From Varanus komodoensis (Eukaryota; Chordata; Lepidosauria; Squamata; Varanidae): a stretch of 64,000 nt of DNA. A program made the translations under genes and the position numbers. Each line of letters begins with the position of its first letter. Positions within the stretch are counted from its first letter, which is position 1. This document shows, piece after piece, positions 1-10,689 of this stretch. The stretch spans positions 18,632,339 through 18,696,338 of the forward strand of contig NW_025336598.1 of assembly GCF_004798865.1 (NCBI RefSeq), read 5' to 3'. Under the pieces are notes generated by a model that saw nothing but the letters and a program-made list of their open reading frames with translations, was not told the origin of the DNA and ran no database searches.

Positions 1-46
1 TAAAATAAAATAAAATAAAATAAAATAAAATAAAATAAAATAAAAT
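1..46. repeat. (TAAAA)n microsatellite at window edge
   Basis: A perfect run of the pentamer TAAAA, about nine units, is cut by the start of the window, so its full length is unknown. Such runs often mark the tail of a retroposed element, but what would precede it lies outside the window. Confidence 0.95.
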
Positions 47-2820
47 AGTAGTTCTCCCCAGCATCACCCAGGACACCCTATCTCCAGCTGACCTTTGTTG
101 CCTTCTCCATCACTATGACAGTTCCAGGTCATGGGCTTTCATTGCTGTAGTAGTCCTACCTGGCTCTTGTCCTGCCATTGTTGCATCTGTCTGTGAGAGG
201 GGAGAGGGACAGTACCATTCTTACATAAAAGCCAGGTGCCACAGCACCACCGCCACTATAAACTTAGAAGATGTTTTCTAGCATGGAGGAAATAGAGCCC
301 AACTGATGGTAGTCCTTTAGGGATGCCCCAGCTATCCAGACAACTGAGCAGTGTTGCCAATTTACTGAGGACAGCTAGAGGCAACAGAACAAAGATGAAC
401 TATTCATAGCCACTGCCCAGAGAAAAATCACTGAAGCTGACATATCACTATAACTCATCTCTGTTTGCTAATAAGGCTCAGGATTCACATGGCAAAGCCC
501 TGTAATTGGGCACAGAGTGGGCAAAGGATGGAATGGCCAAGGGAACCACTCAGAATCTCACTTAGAGCCTCAAGGCTGATCTGTCGGTCCAGATGTGAGA
601 GCAACAGAATAAATGCAGAAGATCTTGCAGCATGAATTATACAAACACCAATGAATGAGCCAAGAGCGGCACAAAAATGCTCCAATTTGAAATTCCAGCT
701 TTACCCATTCATCAAACTGTCATATTTATTAGAACTGAACTCTGAGAAAAATCCATGAGTCCAGACTGAGCAATGGTTGCCGAGCTCAATTACACAGCCC
801 TGGTCGTAATCCATCAATTGATACGTGGCCATTTATTGTACTTACAAAATCCAACATGATAGTTTCTGTCGAGAAATGGCCTTGACTCTTTTGATCAATG
901 TTCATCTTGCACCCAGATAGAATTAACTGCTCAGGATCTGATTGGTATGGAAATGTTGATAAGCTCTCATTTTGAACACCAACTTGTACATCAGAATTTC
1001 CGCATTAAAGATTCTACCATAAGACCAAGATCAACATGGGGTAAAGGAAAGAGCTGTGTTCTGTGCTCTTCGAATTCTATCATAAACTCCAATGTAGCTA
1101 ACCATGGGTTAGGATAATTAACAGGGTTACTGGCATATTAATAATGTTTAACTGTTTTAGACAGATAGATTAACCCACTTTGTCATTGTTAAACATAATT
1201 ACACACTGGTATTTTAAAAAATTTCAAAATAATGAGATAGGAAATATAATAGAAGTAGACCCCATTCAGACACCAATTAGTTTGTGTTATTATTCAATCT
1301 CACATTCAAAAGCTATTTTGACCTTTTAATCAACTTGGTAATCAATTTTAAAATTTCATTCTTGTCTCTGTCAAGGTGTTAATGACTATCCGCAGTGCAG
1401 GCTTCCACTTTTCTATTGATAATTATTATTATTTAGTAAGAGTGATACATAAGTGGGTGTTGTCACATACAAAGTAATCACAGTTGTTCAAGTTTTGACT
1501 CACGCATGCTTCAGATGCTCCAGGGATCTAAATGCAGAGTATCCCTGCACGTAAGCAATGAATGTAACCATTAGCCTGGGTATACAGTACAGAGGAACTT
1601 CCCCATCCCAGATAGATATACTATATTTTGCCATGACAACAAGCCCTATGCCCTTCCAGAAAACAGCAAAGGGTTCAGATGAGGAAAAAGCACAGGCTAC
1701 ATCACCAGTGGCAGGACATTCAAGGCCCTTGTAGCTGGAGGTTTGTTGTCATCCTGATTCTGAGGGTGAGTCTCCAGGAGAAACTCCATCCTCATCTTCA
1801 CAAAAGTCTTGGGCTGCACATTCAGACAAGGGCCCTTGAACAACCCAATCCAGTGCTCCAGAAGAGGTGGAGCTGACCTCACTAGAAGTCTATTCAGTTT
1901 TTGTAAAGCTTCATTTGACTTCATTCCCCATCGAGACATCTTCTTGTCCTACCATTCTTTCTTCCTGTCTTGACCTTGCTACCCATTTCCCCTTGAACCT
2001 CAAAGAAGCTCAAAACAGCAGAGGCTGAAGTAGTAGGGGAAATGGACATTTGGAGGCTGGGGCCAGGAAAAGGAATGTCAGAGAGGTGTGGTGAATAGCC
2101 TCTCATTTCAGAAAAGCATAGCTTGGAAAAGGGCAAGCGAGAGGAATGAACCATGACACAACAAGTAATTATCCTTTTCTTGCACTTAGTGGGAATTATT
2201 ATTTAATTTTTGAACCTTAGTGCGTATTTATTAATTAGAGATGTTATGATAAACCTATGTTTATGCATATTTAAATCTTGTTATGATTTGTAACTCTTAG
2301 AGAATTATTTGGAAATATGGCTGTATTTTATTATGCACTTTTTTCTGATGTTGCTATGAGCTGCTCTGAATGTAGATCTACCGTGGAAAAGTAGCATAGA
2401 AATAAACAAAAGGTGATGGTGTTTTGTGACTTTGGCACGGTCCCATTTCTTCCTATCAGATCTTCCACATCAGTTGCTTCCACATGGTAAACCATTTATT
2501 TTCCCAGACGGTAGAAGACTAGAAGGTCTTAACAGCACACATGGAGGATCTGGTATGAAGGAACTGGGCCACGTCAGAGTAGCAAAATTGCAGTATAGAT
2601 GAGAAATTGTATAGAAGAGAAGTTTTGGGTAATAACTACCTTAGGAAAGCACTTTAACACACATTATTCAAATGCATAAGCACTGTAACCATTTTCAGTC
2701 AAGTGCATGTGATGAACAGCTGCGGTTGTAAGACTCTTCTTTCTTTGCACTGGTTTGTATTGAAGGGGTTGGGTTTGAGTGCTTCTCTATGAAAAAAGCT
2801 CTGGTATCTTTTAAAGCTCA
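47..2820. other. Gene-free unique-looking stretch
   Basis: I see no exon, RNA gene or recognisable transposon here. All open frames are under 85 codons and overlap on both strands, as expected by chance. The part from about 720 to 1480 is AT-rich and free of simple repeats, so it could contain conserved non-coding sequence, but nothing specific supports that. A weak 13-bp inverted repeat joins 1719-1731 and 1827-1840. Confidence 0.6.
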
Positions 2821-2824
2821 GATG

Positions 2825-2938
2825 TGCACATATTGTTATTATATTGTATTTTATGTTTTATCTAGGTTTTGTTGTTGTAACCTGCTCAGGGAGCTGTGTG
2901 GATAATAGGATGGGCTAGAAATCCAATAAATAAATAAT
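2825..2938 (+). repeat. L2/CR1-type LINE 3' end
   Basis: The text runs from an AT-rich 3' UTR into a 'GTAACCTGCTCAGGGAGC' type terminus and ends in AATAAATAAATAA. This is the usual form of L2/CR1-group LINE 3' ends and the SINEs that share them: a short line about CTCAGGGAGCT, a remnant of the GGGCGGTATAAAAAT box, then a microsatellite. Only the last hundred or so bases remain, so it is severely 5' truncated and well diverged. Confidence 0.6.
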
Positions 2939-4245
2939 ATACAATATGCAGAAAAATCAGTTGTGGAATCCAACATTTATTACCTGATATGGTACCAATG
3001 TGAAAACTCTTCCATCTGCTCTTTGTGTGAACAAAAAGGCAACATTTCAGCAACAACCGCTTATAAATATAGATGCGTTTCTCCTAAGCCTTGTTTCAAA
3101 ATTGCAGAACATCAGAGGAAGTTTTGAAAGCTATTATATGCTGTGAGAAGTGGTCTTGGTGGAGACCTCAGCTGCTGTGCGACTTCCTGAGTAAATTGCA
3201 GTATGCACCCATGCTATGACATTGGTTGGCAGTTTGGTTTCTCCCAATACAGCTCTGACTTGTGAGTTTTCTGACTGAGTTTTACTCAATTGGAGCAAAT
3301 GAGGGTGAATTTGTAGACTTCAGAATGTATGAAACATCCAAGACCAGTGATGTTCCAGACACTAGGGGTCTTACTTCTCTCTAGGTTCTCCCAAATTTTC
3401 AAGATCAAGGCACAATCATCCCAGATAAACACTGGAGTCAGGGGGTGAGGGCATGTGAGGTACTAGGAGGGAAAGGGAAAAGCTGTATTTTGATTTCCTT
3501 TTTACCTATTACAATGTAGAGACCAAGTCAAATTCTTCTCTCCATTACACTACACTGAATCTAATGGAAAATAGCATTTGCAGCTATATCGGAAGCTGGG
3601 GATTTAGCATAGCTACCAAGAACAAGTAAGCATGAACAACTGAAAGCAAGAATGACATAAATGCAACAAAATGCAGTTTCCTTTGACAACAGCTGAAGAC
3701 TCCCTGACAGCACACCCATGGGAAACAGACAAGGGTCACCTTATGTCCAGGACAGCATTTGATTGAGAAGACAATGAAAAATGTAACACTGTCTTTTAAA
3801 GAAAAATCATGTCAGAAGATATGTGCAGGGAAACACAGCTGCTGTGCAGTTCCTTGCCACGAGATATCAAAGTATTCTGAGAAATCAGCTGCAGAAGCAG
3901 AGTGGGGATGCCACAGCCAATCCATCAAGGGAAGGATATGAAAAATGTGAAGAAGAATTTCCGGCCCAGCACTTGAGACCCAATAAACATCTACCCAGAT
4001 TACCTAGAAGTCTTTTGATGTGGTTTGGGGGCAATACAGGCATTTTGATGGGACAAAGAGCAAGATTTACAACAAGGTTCAAATGCCTGCACTTCAATAT
4101 ATTCAAGTTTTCAAAAATGAACAACAGTGTCTTTTGGGAATATTTATTGTGTTTACTGTCTTATTCTGTATCAGGTTTATTCTGCACCAGAAATATAGCT
4201 CCTGACAATACGTAGGGGTTGGGCAAGGTAGTTGGTGACTCCTAT
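2939..4245. other. Gene-free stretch, one chance-like ORF
   Basis: No repeat or gene is recognised. The longest open frame (3823-4215, plus, 130 codons) has no recognisable domain, no good start context and no similarity that I can name. I treat it as chance or as a long-dead pseudogene. Confidence 0.5.
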
Positions 4246-4345
4246 GTCAGTGGGGCACCATTGCCGTTGCAACTTTTATTCTCAGCTCTATAGGAACTAT
4301 TTGTGGTGCTGAACTCCATCCCCCAAACAGCTCTACCACCACTGA
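4246..4345 (+). repeat. Fragment of unnamed interspersed repeat (copy 1)
   Basis: This stretch shares order and wording with 26960-27085: a 'GTCAGTGG' segment, then 'GGTGCTGAACTC' followed by ATCC and an A/C-rich piece. The two loci are about 23 kb apart and on the same strand, so I infer a dispersed repeat family. The 27-kb copy keeps a 15-bp hairpin that is eroded here. The family is not identified. Confidence 0.4.
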
Positions 4346-4617
4346 TCACCATGGAGAAATTTGCCAAAGCTCAGAATAAAAGCAGCAATTAGGCAACATA
4401 GGAGTCACCATGCTCCTTTGCAGTTGGTCTCACTAAATGAAAGACCCATCAGGGAAGGCTACTGATGTTAGTAAGGGAAGGCTCAATGTGGTGAAACGTA
4501 GTAGCACATACTGTTAGGGAAATGACTCAATTGATTTGCCAGGCTCCATTCCATTCTTAGTGGTTCTTGATTCTAAGAGCAAGAAAGGGAGATGGGGCCC
4601 ATTCCATTGCACCCACA

Positions 4618-4890
4618 ATATTGTTATTTTTAGTGTTGTGTGCTGTCAAGTTGTTTGGACTTATGGCAACCCCATGAACAATAGCCCTCCAAAATGTCCT
4701 GTCCATGAAGCCCTGCTGCAAGTTCAAGCCTGTGGACCTTCCTTTCGGAAGTCAACCCATCTCATATTTGGTCTTCCCTTTTTCCTTCTGCCTGTGACTT
4801 TCTCTAGCATCATTGCCCTCACCAAGGAGTCCTGCCTTCTCATGATGTGCCCAAGGTACAGTAGCCTCAGTTTTGTCATTTTTTACTCCC
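4618..4890 (-). repeat. RTE-type LINE, 3' fragment
   Basis: On the minus strand this matches the 3' part of the RTE element at 39509-40335. Both share 'CTCATATTTGGTCTTCCCTT' (4759 and 39655 regions, plus-strand reading) and the flanking wording about gaps between 'CCTCCAAAA' and 'CTTCTCATGATGTG'. It covers only the C-terminal end of the ORF and the 3' UTR, so it is a short 5'-truncated copy. The reading frame is broken and open frames here are incidental. It looks old. Confidence 0.75.
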
Positions 4891-4976
4891 TGCAATGGTA
4901 ACATATATTGTAATACACAAATGTAAATGCATATGTAAATTATAATATAATAGCAACAGAAACAAACAAACAATAC

Positions 4977-4979
4977 AAA

Positions 4980-5018
<39 letters not shown>

Positions 5019-5020
5019 AT
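4977..5020. repeat. (AAAT)n microsatellite
   Basis: About eleven nearly perfect AAAT units follow an AT-rich lead-in containing AAACAAACAAACAA. It lies just downstream of the RTE fragment, but on the 5' side of that minus-strand element, so it is probably unrelated to its tail. Confidence 0.95.
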
Positions 5021-6455
5021 GAAAATGTGCTCAAAGTAGTGATGGAGTCTAACTCCTTTAGACTCCTTTAGGAGCCCTTTAGGACTACAGGTTTATTTTG
5101 GGGTGCCCATGGTGAGGGCTCATAATTGGTTGCAGGGCCACCCTGAAAAATGCCAGTTATAGGGTCTGTAACCTGGCGGAAATATCTGGCCCAAGCACAT
5201 CCATTCTTAGAAAAAAGAAGTTGCTATGGGAACCGAACAGTAGTCTAATGACTCTTAGCACCTAGCAAATATCTGAATGAGAGTCCTCCTCTCCTCCGCC
5301 ACTGAGAAATGTGGTGATCCATGTGCCTGTAAGAAAGGGGAGAGTCTGTAGTTGCTGAAATTAAAGTCACACAGCAAAGCAAAGTGAGTTCAGCTTGAGC
5401 TCAAGATCTGATGTGAGAGAGAGCACTCTCTGTGGCCTTTTTTGGGTAGTGAAGCTGTGCCTAAAACCTGTGCATAACCTGTGCATTTATTTACATGCAT
5501 AAACCTATGCATGTAAATAAATGCAAATATCATGCAATGCCAAAGCACCTCCGGTTACACCATTTTAACAACAAGAAGCCCAGATAAGATCCATGCCCCT
5601 CAGAGCACCAGGACAGCACTGACATTCTGCTTGGGCAGTGGCGTAGATTCACATCTCTAAGTATAATGTTGGTGCTACCAGCAGCAGCGGCATTGGCATG
5701 AGAATCAGGCTGAAAGGAACAGAAGGAGATCAAGAAAATAGGGACAGGGAATATTCTTTGCAATGTATCCGCTGTGACATAATTGGGCAAAGGAACAGCT
5801 GTCTGTCAATCCAGAAACCATGAATATTAGCAGGTGGAAAGTGTTGGGGGAAAGTGGCCCCTTGGAAGGGAGAAACCTCTTTGCCTGGCTCAAGGTCTCA
5901 GAAGCCTAACTAAGAGAACTCAGTTATAAAACAAAGCAGTTTCTTAAAAAGGAGAAAAAGTCCACTGTTTTCAGAGCAGAAGGCACATGGAGCATCTCTC
6001 TGAAAATACAAAGTAAAAAATATTTAAAGTAAAAATGAGCCAATGCCAGCCTTGCACAAACTGCCAATCACAGTGGAACACATTTTGCCTCCTGTAGCCA
6101 ATCAGAAAGCAGTGTGCAAGGACTTTACCAAATAAGGGACTCGTTCAAACATTTCCTCTTCCGCACATGTGCAGTAGAGCTACCTGCACAATCCCTCTTG
6201 CTTCCCATTCCAGGGTAGGGGTGTGGGCTTGTTCCTTCAGAGATCATTAAGCTTTTAAAATGGGAACTTTTCTCTTCTCTCCTTCTGTTTCTTGTTCCCT
6301 TTTCCATGTTTAAACAAAACAAGATCCCACAGTTCCCAGCATCCCCAGTCAGCATCTGCTAGAATGAGGCTAGTAGTTGTAGGACACATTTCTGTCTAAA
6401 CATGCTTGGGACTGTGCCTTTCGTATACCAGAGGTTTTTCTTATATATTAAGTAC
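5021..6455. other. Gene-free stretch with a hairpin
   Basis: No gene is seen. A small internal duplication of CTCCTTTAG-like units lies at 5051-5085. A perfect 19-bp hairpin at 5482-5525 is listed separately. At 6372-6416 there is a short segment, 'TTCTGTCTAAACATGC' with flanks, that recurs at 18981-19025 and marks a worn dispersed repeat. Confidence 0.55.
5482..5525. repeat. Perfect 19-bp inverted repeat (hairpin) with octamer motif
   Basis: The left arm at 5482-5500 and right arm at 5507-5525 are exact reverse complements, with a 6-base loop AAACCT. The right arm runs into ATGCAAAT at 5521-5528, the POU-factor octamer. Each arm also contains ATGCAT next to TTTATTTA, so the arms are AT-rich and could extrude as a cruciform. 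Whether it binds anything is unknown. Confidence 0.9.
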
Positions 6456-6457
6456 CC

Positions 6458-6545
6458 ATTATCTATCTGTCTATTTATCTGCATTTTATACCACCCAATA
6501 GGCAAAGCTTTCCAGACAGTTCACAACAATTAAACCATAAAATAC
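6458..6545 (-). repeat. L2/CR1-type LINE or SINE 3' end
   Basis: Read on the minus strand it gives a GAAAGCTTTGCCTATTGGG-like line, the GGTATAAAAT box and then an AT-rich tail with imperfect GATA units. This is the common terminal pattern of the L2/CR1-group ends in this window. Only the tail end is preserved. Confidence 0.55.
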
Positions 6546-8690
6546 AACAATTTTTTTAGATAGATTAAGAACTAGGGTATGAAATAAAAGGGAATATCCC
6601 AGATATCTACATACAGGGATTTGTAAACCAAGGAACATTTTCTCCTTGAACTCATCACCTTTATTTCAAATTTCACTCAAGGCTGGTTTCACAAACAGTT
6701 CAATTTCACCATGCCTGATCACCCACCACTTGATAACTTTCAATGTGTGAATTGACATCACTGAAAAATGGGGCATCATATTTGGAGTGATGTGTGAGGA
6801 TATGAACAATTGGTCCATGTCACTCGAGTTGTGACAGCTCACGCTGCTGTCATCTAGTGATGAACATCCTTACATCTACTATATCAATACTTCAAAGCAT
6901 TATTACCTAATCCTGTGATGTTGCTCCGTAAGGTCATAAAATTGTGCTCTTTGGAGTGCCTGGGCACCCCAGGCTTGAATGAAAGGAAGTTAGTGGGAGA
7001 AATTAACAAAGTTACCAGAACAGAAAGGCTGAAGAAAAAAAAAACAAACCAGTGGAATAGAACAGGTGTGCATACATTCAAAGCTAAGCGTGGAATTAGA
7101 AAGATGACTGCAGAACATGAAAAACAAGCTGTAAATAAATAACTGAATTTGAAGAAAAACTGCTGGGAGAAAGAATACCAGATAAGGTAACACCCAGACT
7201 CAATAATTCAGGGATGTTATAACAGGTAGAATGAAGGCTGTACAGATTTCTAAGACAAAGGTTATCCCTTTCAAAATTACAAAGCAGCCAAAAAAAACCA
7301 TGAAGAGCTCAGATATTGAATGACCAAAAAAAAAAAAAAGAAGAAGAAGCAAAGATCAATGGATATATTTCTCTCTGTACTTTTTATTGTACAAAGAATA
7401 CATAAGGGACATCACAACTAGCAAATCTCTGACAAAATTATGAACACCAACATGTTAACTTCTTGATGCTTGTGAGCATATGACCAGGTTGGCTCCCAAA
7501 CTGTTGTTCCAACACTATTCATCTGAACAAGTCTAGTGTGAATGAACTAAAACTAACCACATTTTAGCTAAAATAAAGGTGTTGTCAAACCCAAAGGTGT
7601 TTGGGGGTTTTTCTCTTTTCCTTACCTGATGATCACAGTTTTTGGTAACAATGTAATAAAGAAATATTGGCCATTTGGTTAACCATGGAGAAATAGAAAT
7701 GGAAGCCTAACCCCAAGCCTGCATAAGGAGGGCAATTGTTACATGACACACACATGGCTGAAGGTAAACAGGTTTTGTCAGCACTCTACATCACTTCAGA
7801 CAAATCTAACTAAGTTGATGAAGGGGTGGAGCTAAATATCCTCCTCTTCTCATGGTCATTGGAGTAATTTGTTTGGCTACATCACAGAGGTACTCCTAAA
7901 TAAGCAACTTGTAACATTTCAAAAGTGCAAGTTTAGTAGCTGTGCAGTTAGTTGAATGATATACAGTTTGAGGCATTTACTGTGTATACGATAGTGCACA
8001 TTATATATACCAAATGTGTACTTGTGTGGAGGGGTGACATTCACACCCATCACAAATGTACACATACAAACCACAGACAGACAGATGGGAAGTGATCAGA
8101 GAACAGAGATGTACAGAGTAGGAATGGCACAAACTCTGTCCTTCTAAGCATTCATTGCTTGTCTGAAGTGCGCCATGATATTTTTCACTCCTGGATCTGA
8201 GTTTGGAGGCACCGCTCCGATCTTGGGGATGGTAAACAGAGCCCCAACCCCACTCCCCACTCCCCACTTTCAAAGCTGGTGCAGAAGAAACCATGTCAGC
8301 TACTCTTCAACCTTGGAGAAGTGCAACCTCAGAGAGGTGGAAATGTGGGCCTCCTGGGGATTGGGGAGAGAAGGAGACTTCAGGGTAGCTTCAAGAGATT
8401 TCAAGGCAGGGCAAGAGGATAGGTTGAGTAGGGACTCCATCACTCCTCCCGCCCTGCATTGAATGACCTTGATCCTGCAAGCTTGGGGAATTACAATCCT
8501 CACAATAAGATTGAGCCCTTAACAAATCAAGAGTAATGCCCTTAAAACAAGCACTTTCTAAAAATCTGTAATTCAGATTTAAAATCAAAGCAGGCAAAAT
8601 TCTGAAGGTCTGAATTCCAGGTTTAGTTTTCAGTTTTGTAGCACATTAAAACTGATCACTGGGGATCTGAAAATTGAGTGTTTGGGCTGC
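6546..8690. other. Gene-free stretch
   Basis: No gene or complete transposon is recognised. It holds short A runs (7038-7047, 7325-7338) and the G-quadruplex motif at 8242-8265. Open frames stay under 100 codons. Confidence 0.55.
8242..8265 (-). other. G-quadruplex motif on minus strand
   Basis: Four runs of exactly four C on the plus strand (8242-8245, 8248-8251, 8255-8258, 8262-8265) are separated by 2 or 3 bases. On the minus strand this gives four GGGG runs with very short loops, the canonical form predicted to fold stably. No nearby promoter or gene gives it a context. Confidence 0.8.
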
Positions 8691-9000
8691 ATTGGCAAAA
8701 GTCCATTGCTTTGAACTTATTTAGCATGTATATATGAATACCTACCAGATGTCTTTGGCTGCATTCTTAATTAAACAGGTTTAGGAGCCACAATTTAAAT
8801 AACATTTAGACTGGAATTAATTAGATAACTCAGTTGAGACTATTTGTTTCCAGTAACCTTATCTGGGTTCAGGTGCAAATTGTACCCTACCTGCATCATA
8901 TTCTCACACTAATTTCCATGGGACAACTATTTTAACAGATATTAATGAATGAGTAATTTTTCATGATCCTTAAATAAAAGTGTTGATTGGAAAAGTTCTA
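8690..9000. other. Candidate conserved non-coding element
   Basis: This stretch lacks simple repeats and transposon features and is dense in homeodomain-like cores: TTAATTAA at 8767-8774 and AATTAATTAG at 8815-8824. It also has a CAGGTG E-box at 8870-8875. Such composition is typical of developmental enhancers conserved across amniotes, but conservation cannot be seen from one sequence. This is inference from motif texture only. Confidence 0.25.
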
Positions 9001-10039
9001 TGGAAGTATAATCTAACTCCTTCCATTTGACATTTTCATGATTTAAAATTAGGATGCTCCTTGCACAGATTGATTTCTTCACTTCCTTCTGCCCACATTA
9101 TGTATGTAAATAGAGAAGAAAACACCTTTATAAAATGAACATTGCACATCCTCTTCAAATCTGCTCACATTGTATATATAGTTCAAGAAGATGTTCAGCT
9201 AGAAGGGTGAAGCTGGATGCAATCCATCTGAAGTTGAGTGCTTTTATATCCCATTCATTTCAAGAGAAACAGATTTCAGCTGGTGCTTAAGGCTACAAGC
9301 CTCTCCACATATGTGTGTGAGTAAGTCCCACGGATCTCACTGGGGTTATGTTTTAGCTGACACATGCAGAATTGTACTCTAAGTCTTCCATTTAATTCAG
9401 CAGGGCTTGAAAACATTGGTGCAGCAAGGCCCTGCAGCCTAGGACAACCAAGAAAGTGGCCGCTGATTCATCAGGACAGCAGAAGTAAATTCTATCTTAT
9501 GAATGCTGCTTACAGCACTACTTCTCTAGAAAAAAAGTTTGGCAAACAGCTTGAGTGTACCAAGGACACAGAAGTGGTTGTAAAATGTGGAGTGGTTGTG
9601 GGGTGGTCGAGGCGAGAAATAGTGTTTGCTGAAGGAATATTCACAGCAGAAGGAATACATGTGGGCATTTGATAAGTCTGCTTGAAAATGCTTAATGTGG
9701 GCTGGGTTGACCTTTATTCTAATTCTAAAATGAATATATAAATGTGGGCATACGATTTTCCTAATTAAATAGCAATTATTAAAAAAAAAAGGTCTGATCT
9801 GCCAAAACAAAATCATTTAGACACATGAGAAGAAAATAAACACAGAACTGTAAAACTGTAGTCAGGTTTGTTGATGTGACTCCTGCAAGCGGCATAGCAG
9901 GGCAGAGGGGAAGACAAAGGTGACCTTAAGCCAGGCTGGACACTGAGGGAAAGCCAGCAAAACAATAGGTGGAGTCACATGTCATGGCAACCAACCCTGA
10001 TTGATTTCCATGCAGGATTTTGCCTGAGCCTGCTGATCA
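9001..10039. other. Gene-free stretch with worn dispersed repeat
   Basis: The segment at about 9312-9372, with 'GAGTAAGTCCCA' and later 'ACATGCAGAATTGTACTC', resembles a very common squamate repeat whose consensus, as I recall it, reads from GAGTAAGTCCCATTGA to ACATGCATAGGATTGCAC. The remainder is unassigned. A 102-codon frame at 9364-9672 runs through the repeat and is not a gene. Confidence 0.4.
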
Positions 10040-10370
10040 TACAATTGTATGGTTTCCACAGCAACATGGTTTCTGTGTTCCCCACTCTCCTCCCCATTCT
10101 CTTGTGAGTGAAAGCTCATTCCTTAGACTATGGCTTTTCACAGCCTCATCCTGATTGGTCCCCTGAGGTTTTGAAGTGGGGTCTCCCCACTCCCCACTGC
10201 ACCTGTATCTCTGCATTACTTCCTAGCCATGCCAGCCGCAAAGAAATTTCTATTAAATCATAAGAAAAACGTTTGCACAATTCACCCCTTCTCCCTTCAT
10301 CCATTTTCAAAAGGAGATGATAGGCCAATAGGAATAAAACAAGTGATGATACATGTGTCGCTAGGGAGCT
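10040..10370 (+). repeat. Unnamed dispersed repeat, copy A
   Basis: It aligns along its length with 12095-12440, in the same orientation. Shared landmarks in order are GGTTTCCACA, 'CATCCTGATTGGTC' or 'CATCCTCCTGATTGGTC', a GAGGTTT/TAGAGGTGGG segment, 'CTATTAAAT' or 'TTATTAAAT' with A-rich sequence, 'CACAATTC' with 'CCCTTCTCC', and finally AGTGATGA. The CCAAT-type box (GATTGG) and downstream AT-rich box resemble a promoter and poly(A) layout, so a solo LTR is possible, but no terminal repeats or internal region are seen. Family unknown. Confidence 0.6.
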
Positions 10371-10435
10371 GATGGTAGTAGAGAAGTGATGGCTGAGCAG
10401 CCATTTCTGTGGCTATTTGTCCTATAGAACTCTAT

Positions 10436-10687
10436 GGTATTTCCAGTGCTTTTTTTGTTTTTTGTTTTTAAAAGTGCCCGCTCACCTCCTGCTCAACACA
10501 CACCAATCCAATCTCTCACTATCAGATAGCAGATAGCAGACACAATAGCAGCCTGCAGGCACTATGTTAATGCTGTTTGCTGCTGATCTGCTACTCCATT
10601 CAAAATCACTTCGTAAAATCCATTGAAAAAATGGTGCTGGAACGCCATTCCGGTGCGTTCTATGACAAAAAAAGTCCTGGGTATTTC
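10436..10687. repeat. 8-bp target-site duplication flanking hAT element
   Basis: GGTATTTC occurs immediately outside both ends of the element at 10444-10679: left copy 10436-10443, right copy 10680-10687. The two copies are identical. Eight bases is the duplication length made by hAT transposases. Confidence 0.85.
10444..10679. mobile_element. Non-autonomous hAT-type DNA transposon, complete
   Basis: The 236-bp element begins CAGTGCTTTTTTTG and ends with the reverse complement of CAGGACTTTTTTTG, so the terminal inverted repeats agree at 12 of 14 positions and start with the CAG usual for hAT. A perfect 8-bp target duplication flanks it. The interior has no transposase frame: it holds a CAGATAG-type short repeat and a TGGAACGCCATTCCGG-like partial palindrome near the right end. 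It was therefore mobilised by a transposase supplied elsewhere. The intact duplication suggests moderate age. Strand is arbitrary. Confidence 0.85.
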
Positions 10688-10689
10688 TA

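Noticed and set aside
1719-1840. Inverted repeat around CAAGGGCCCTTG as a transposon
   Set aside because: Thirteen matching bases with a gap across about 95 bases, no target duplication and no second copy; likely chance.
3823-4215. 130-codon plus-strand frame
   Set aside because: No similarity or domain that I can name, and overlapping frames on both strands are equally long.
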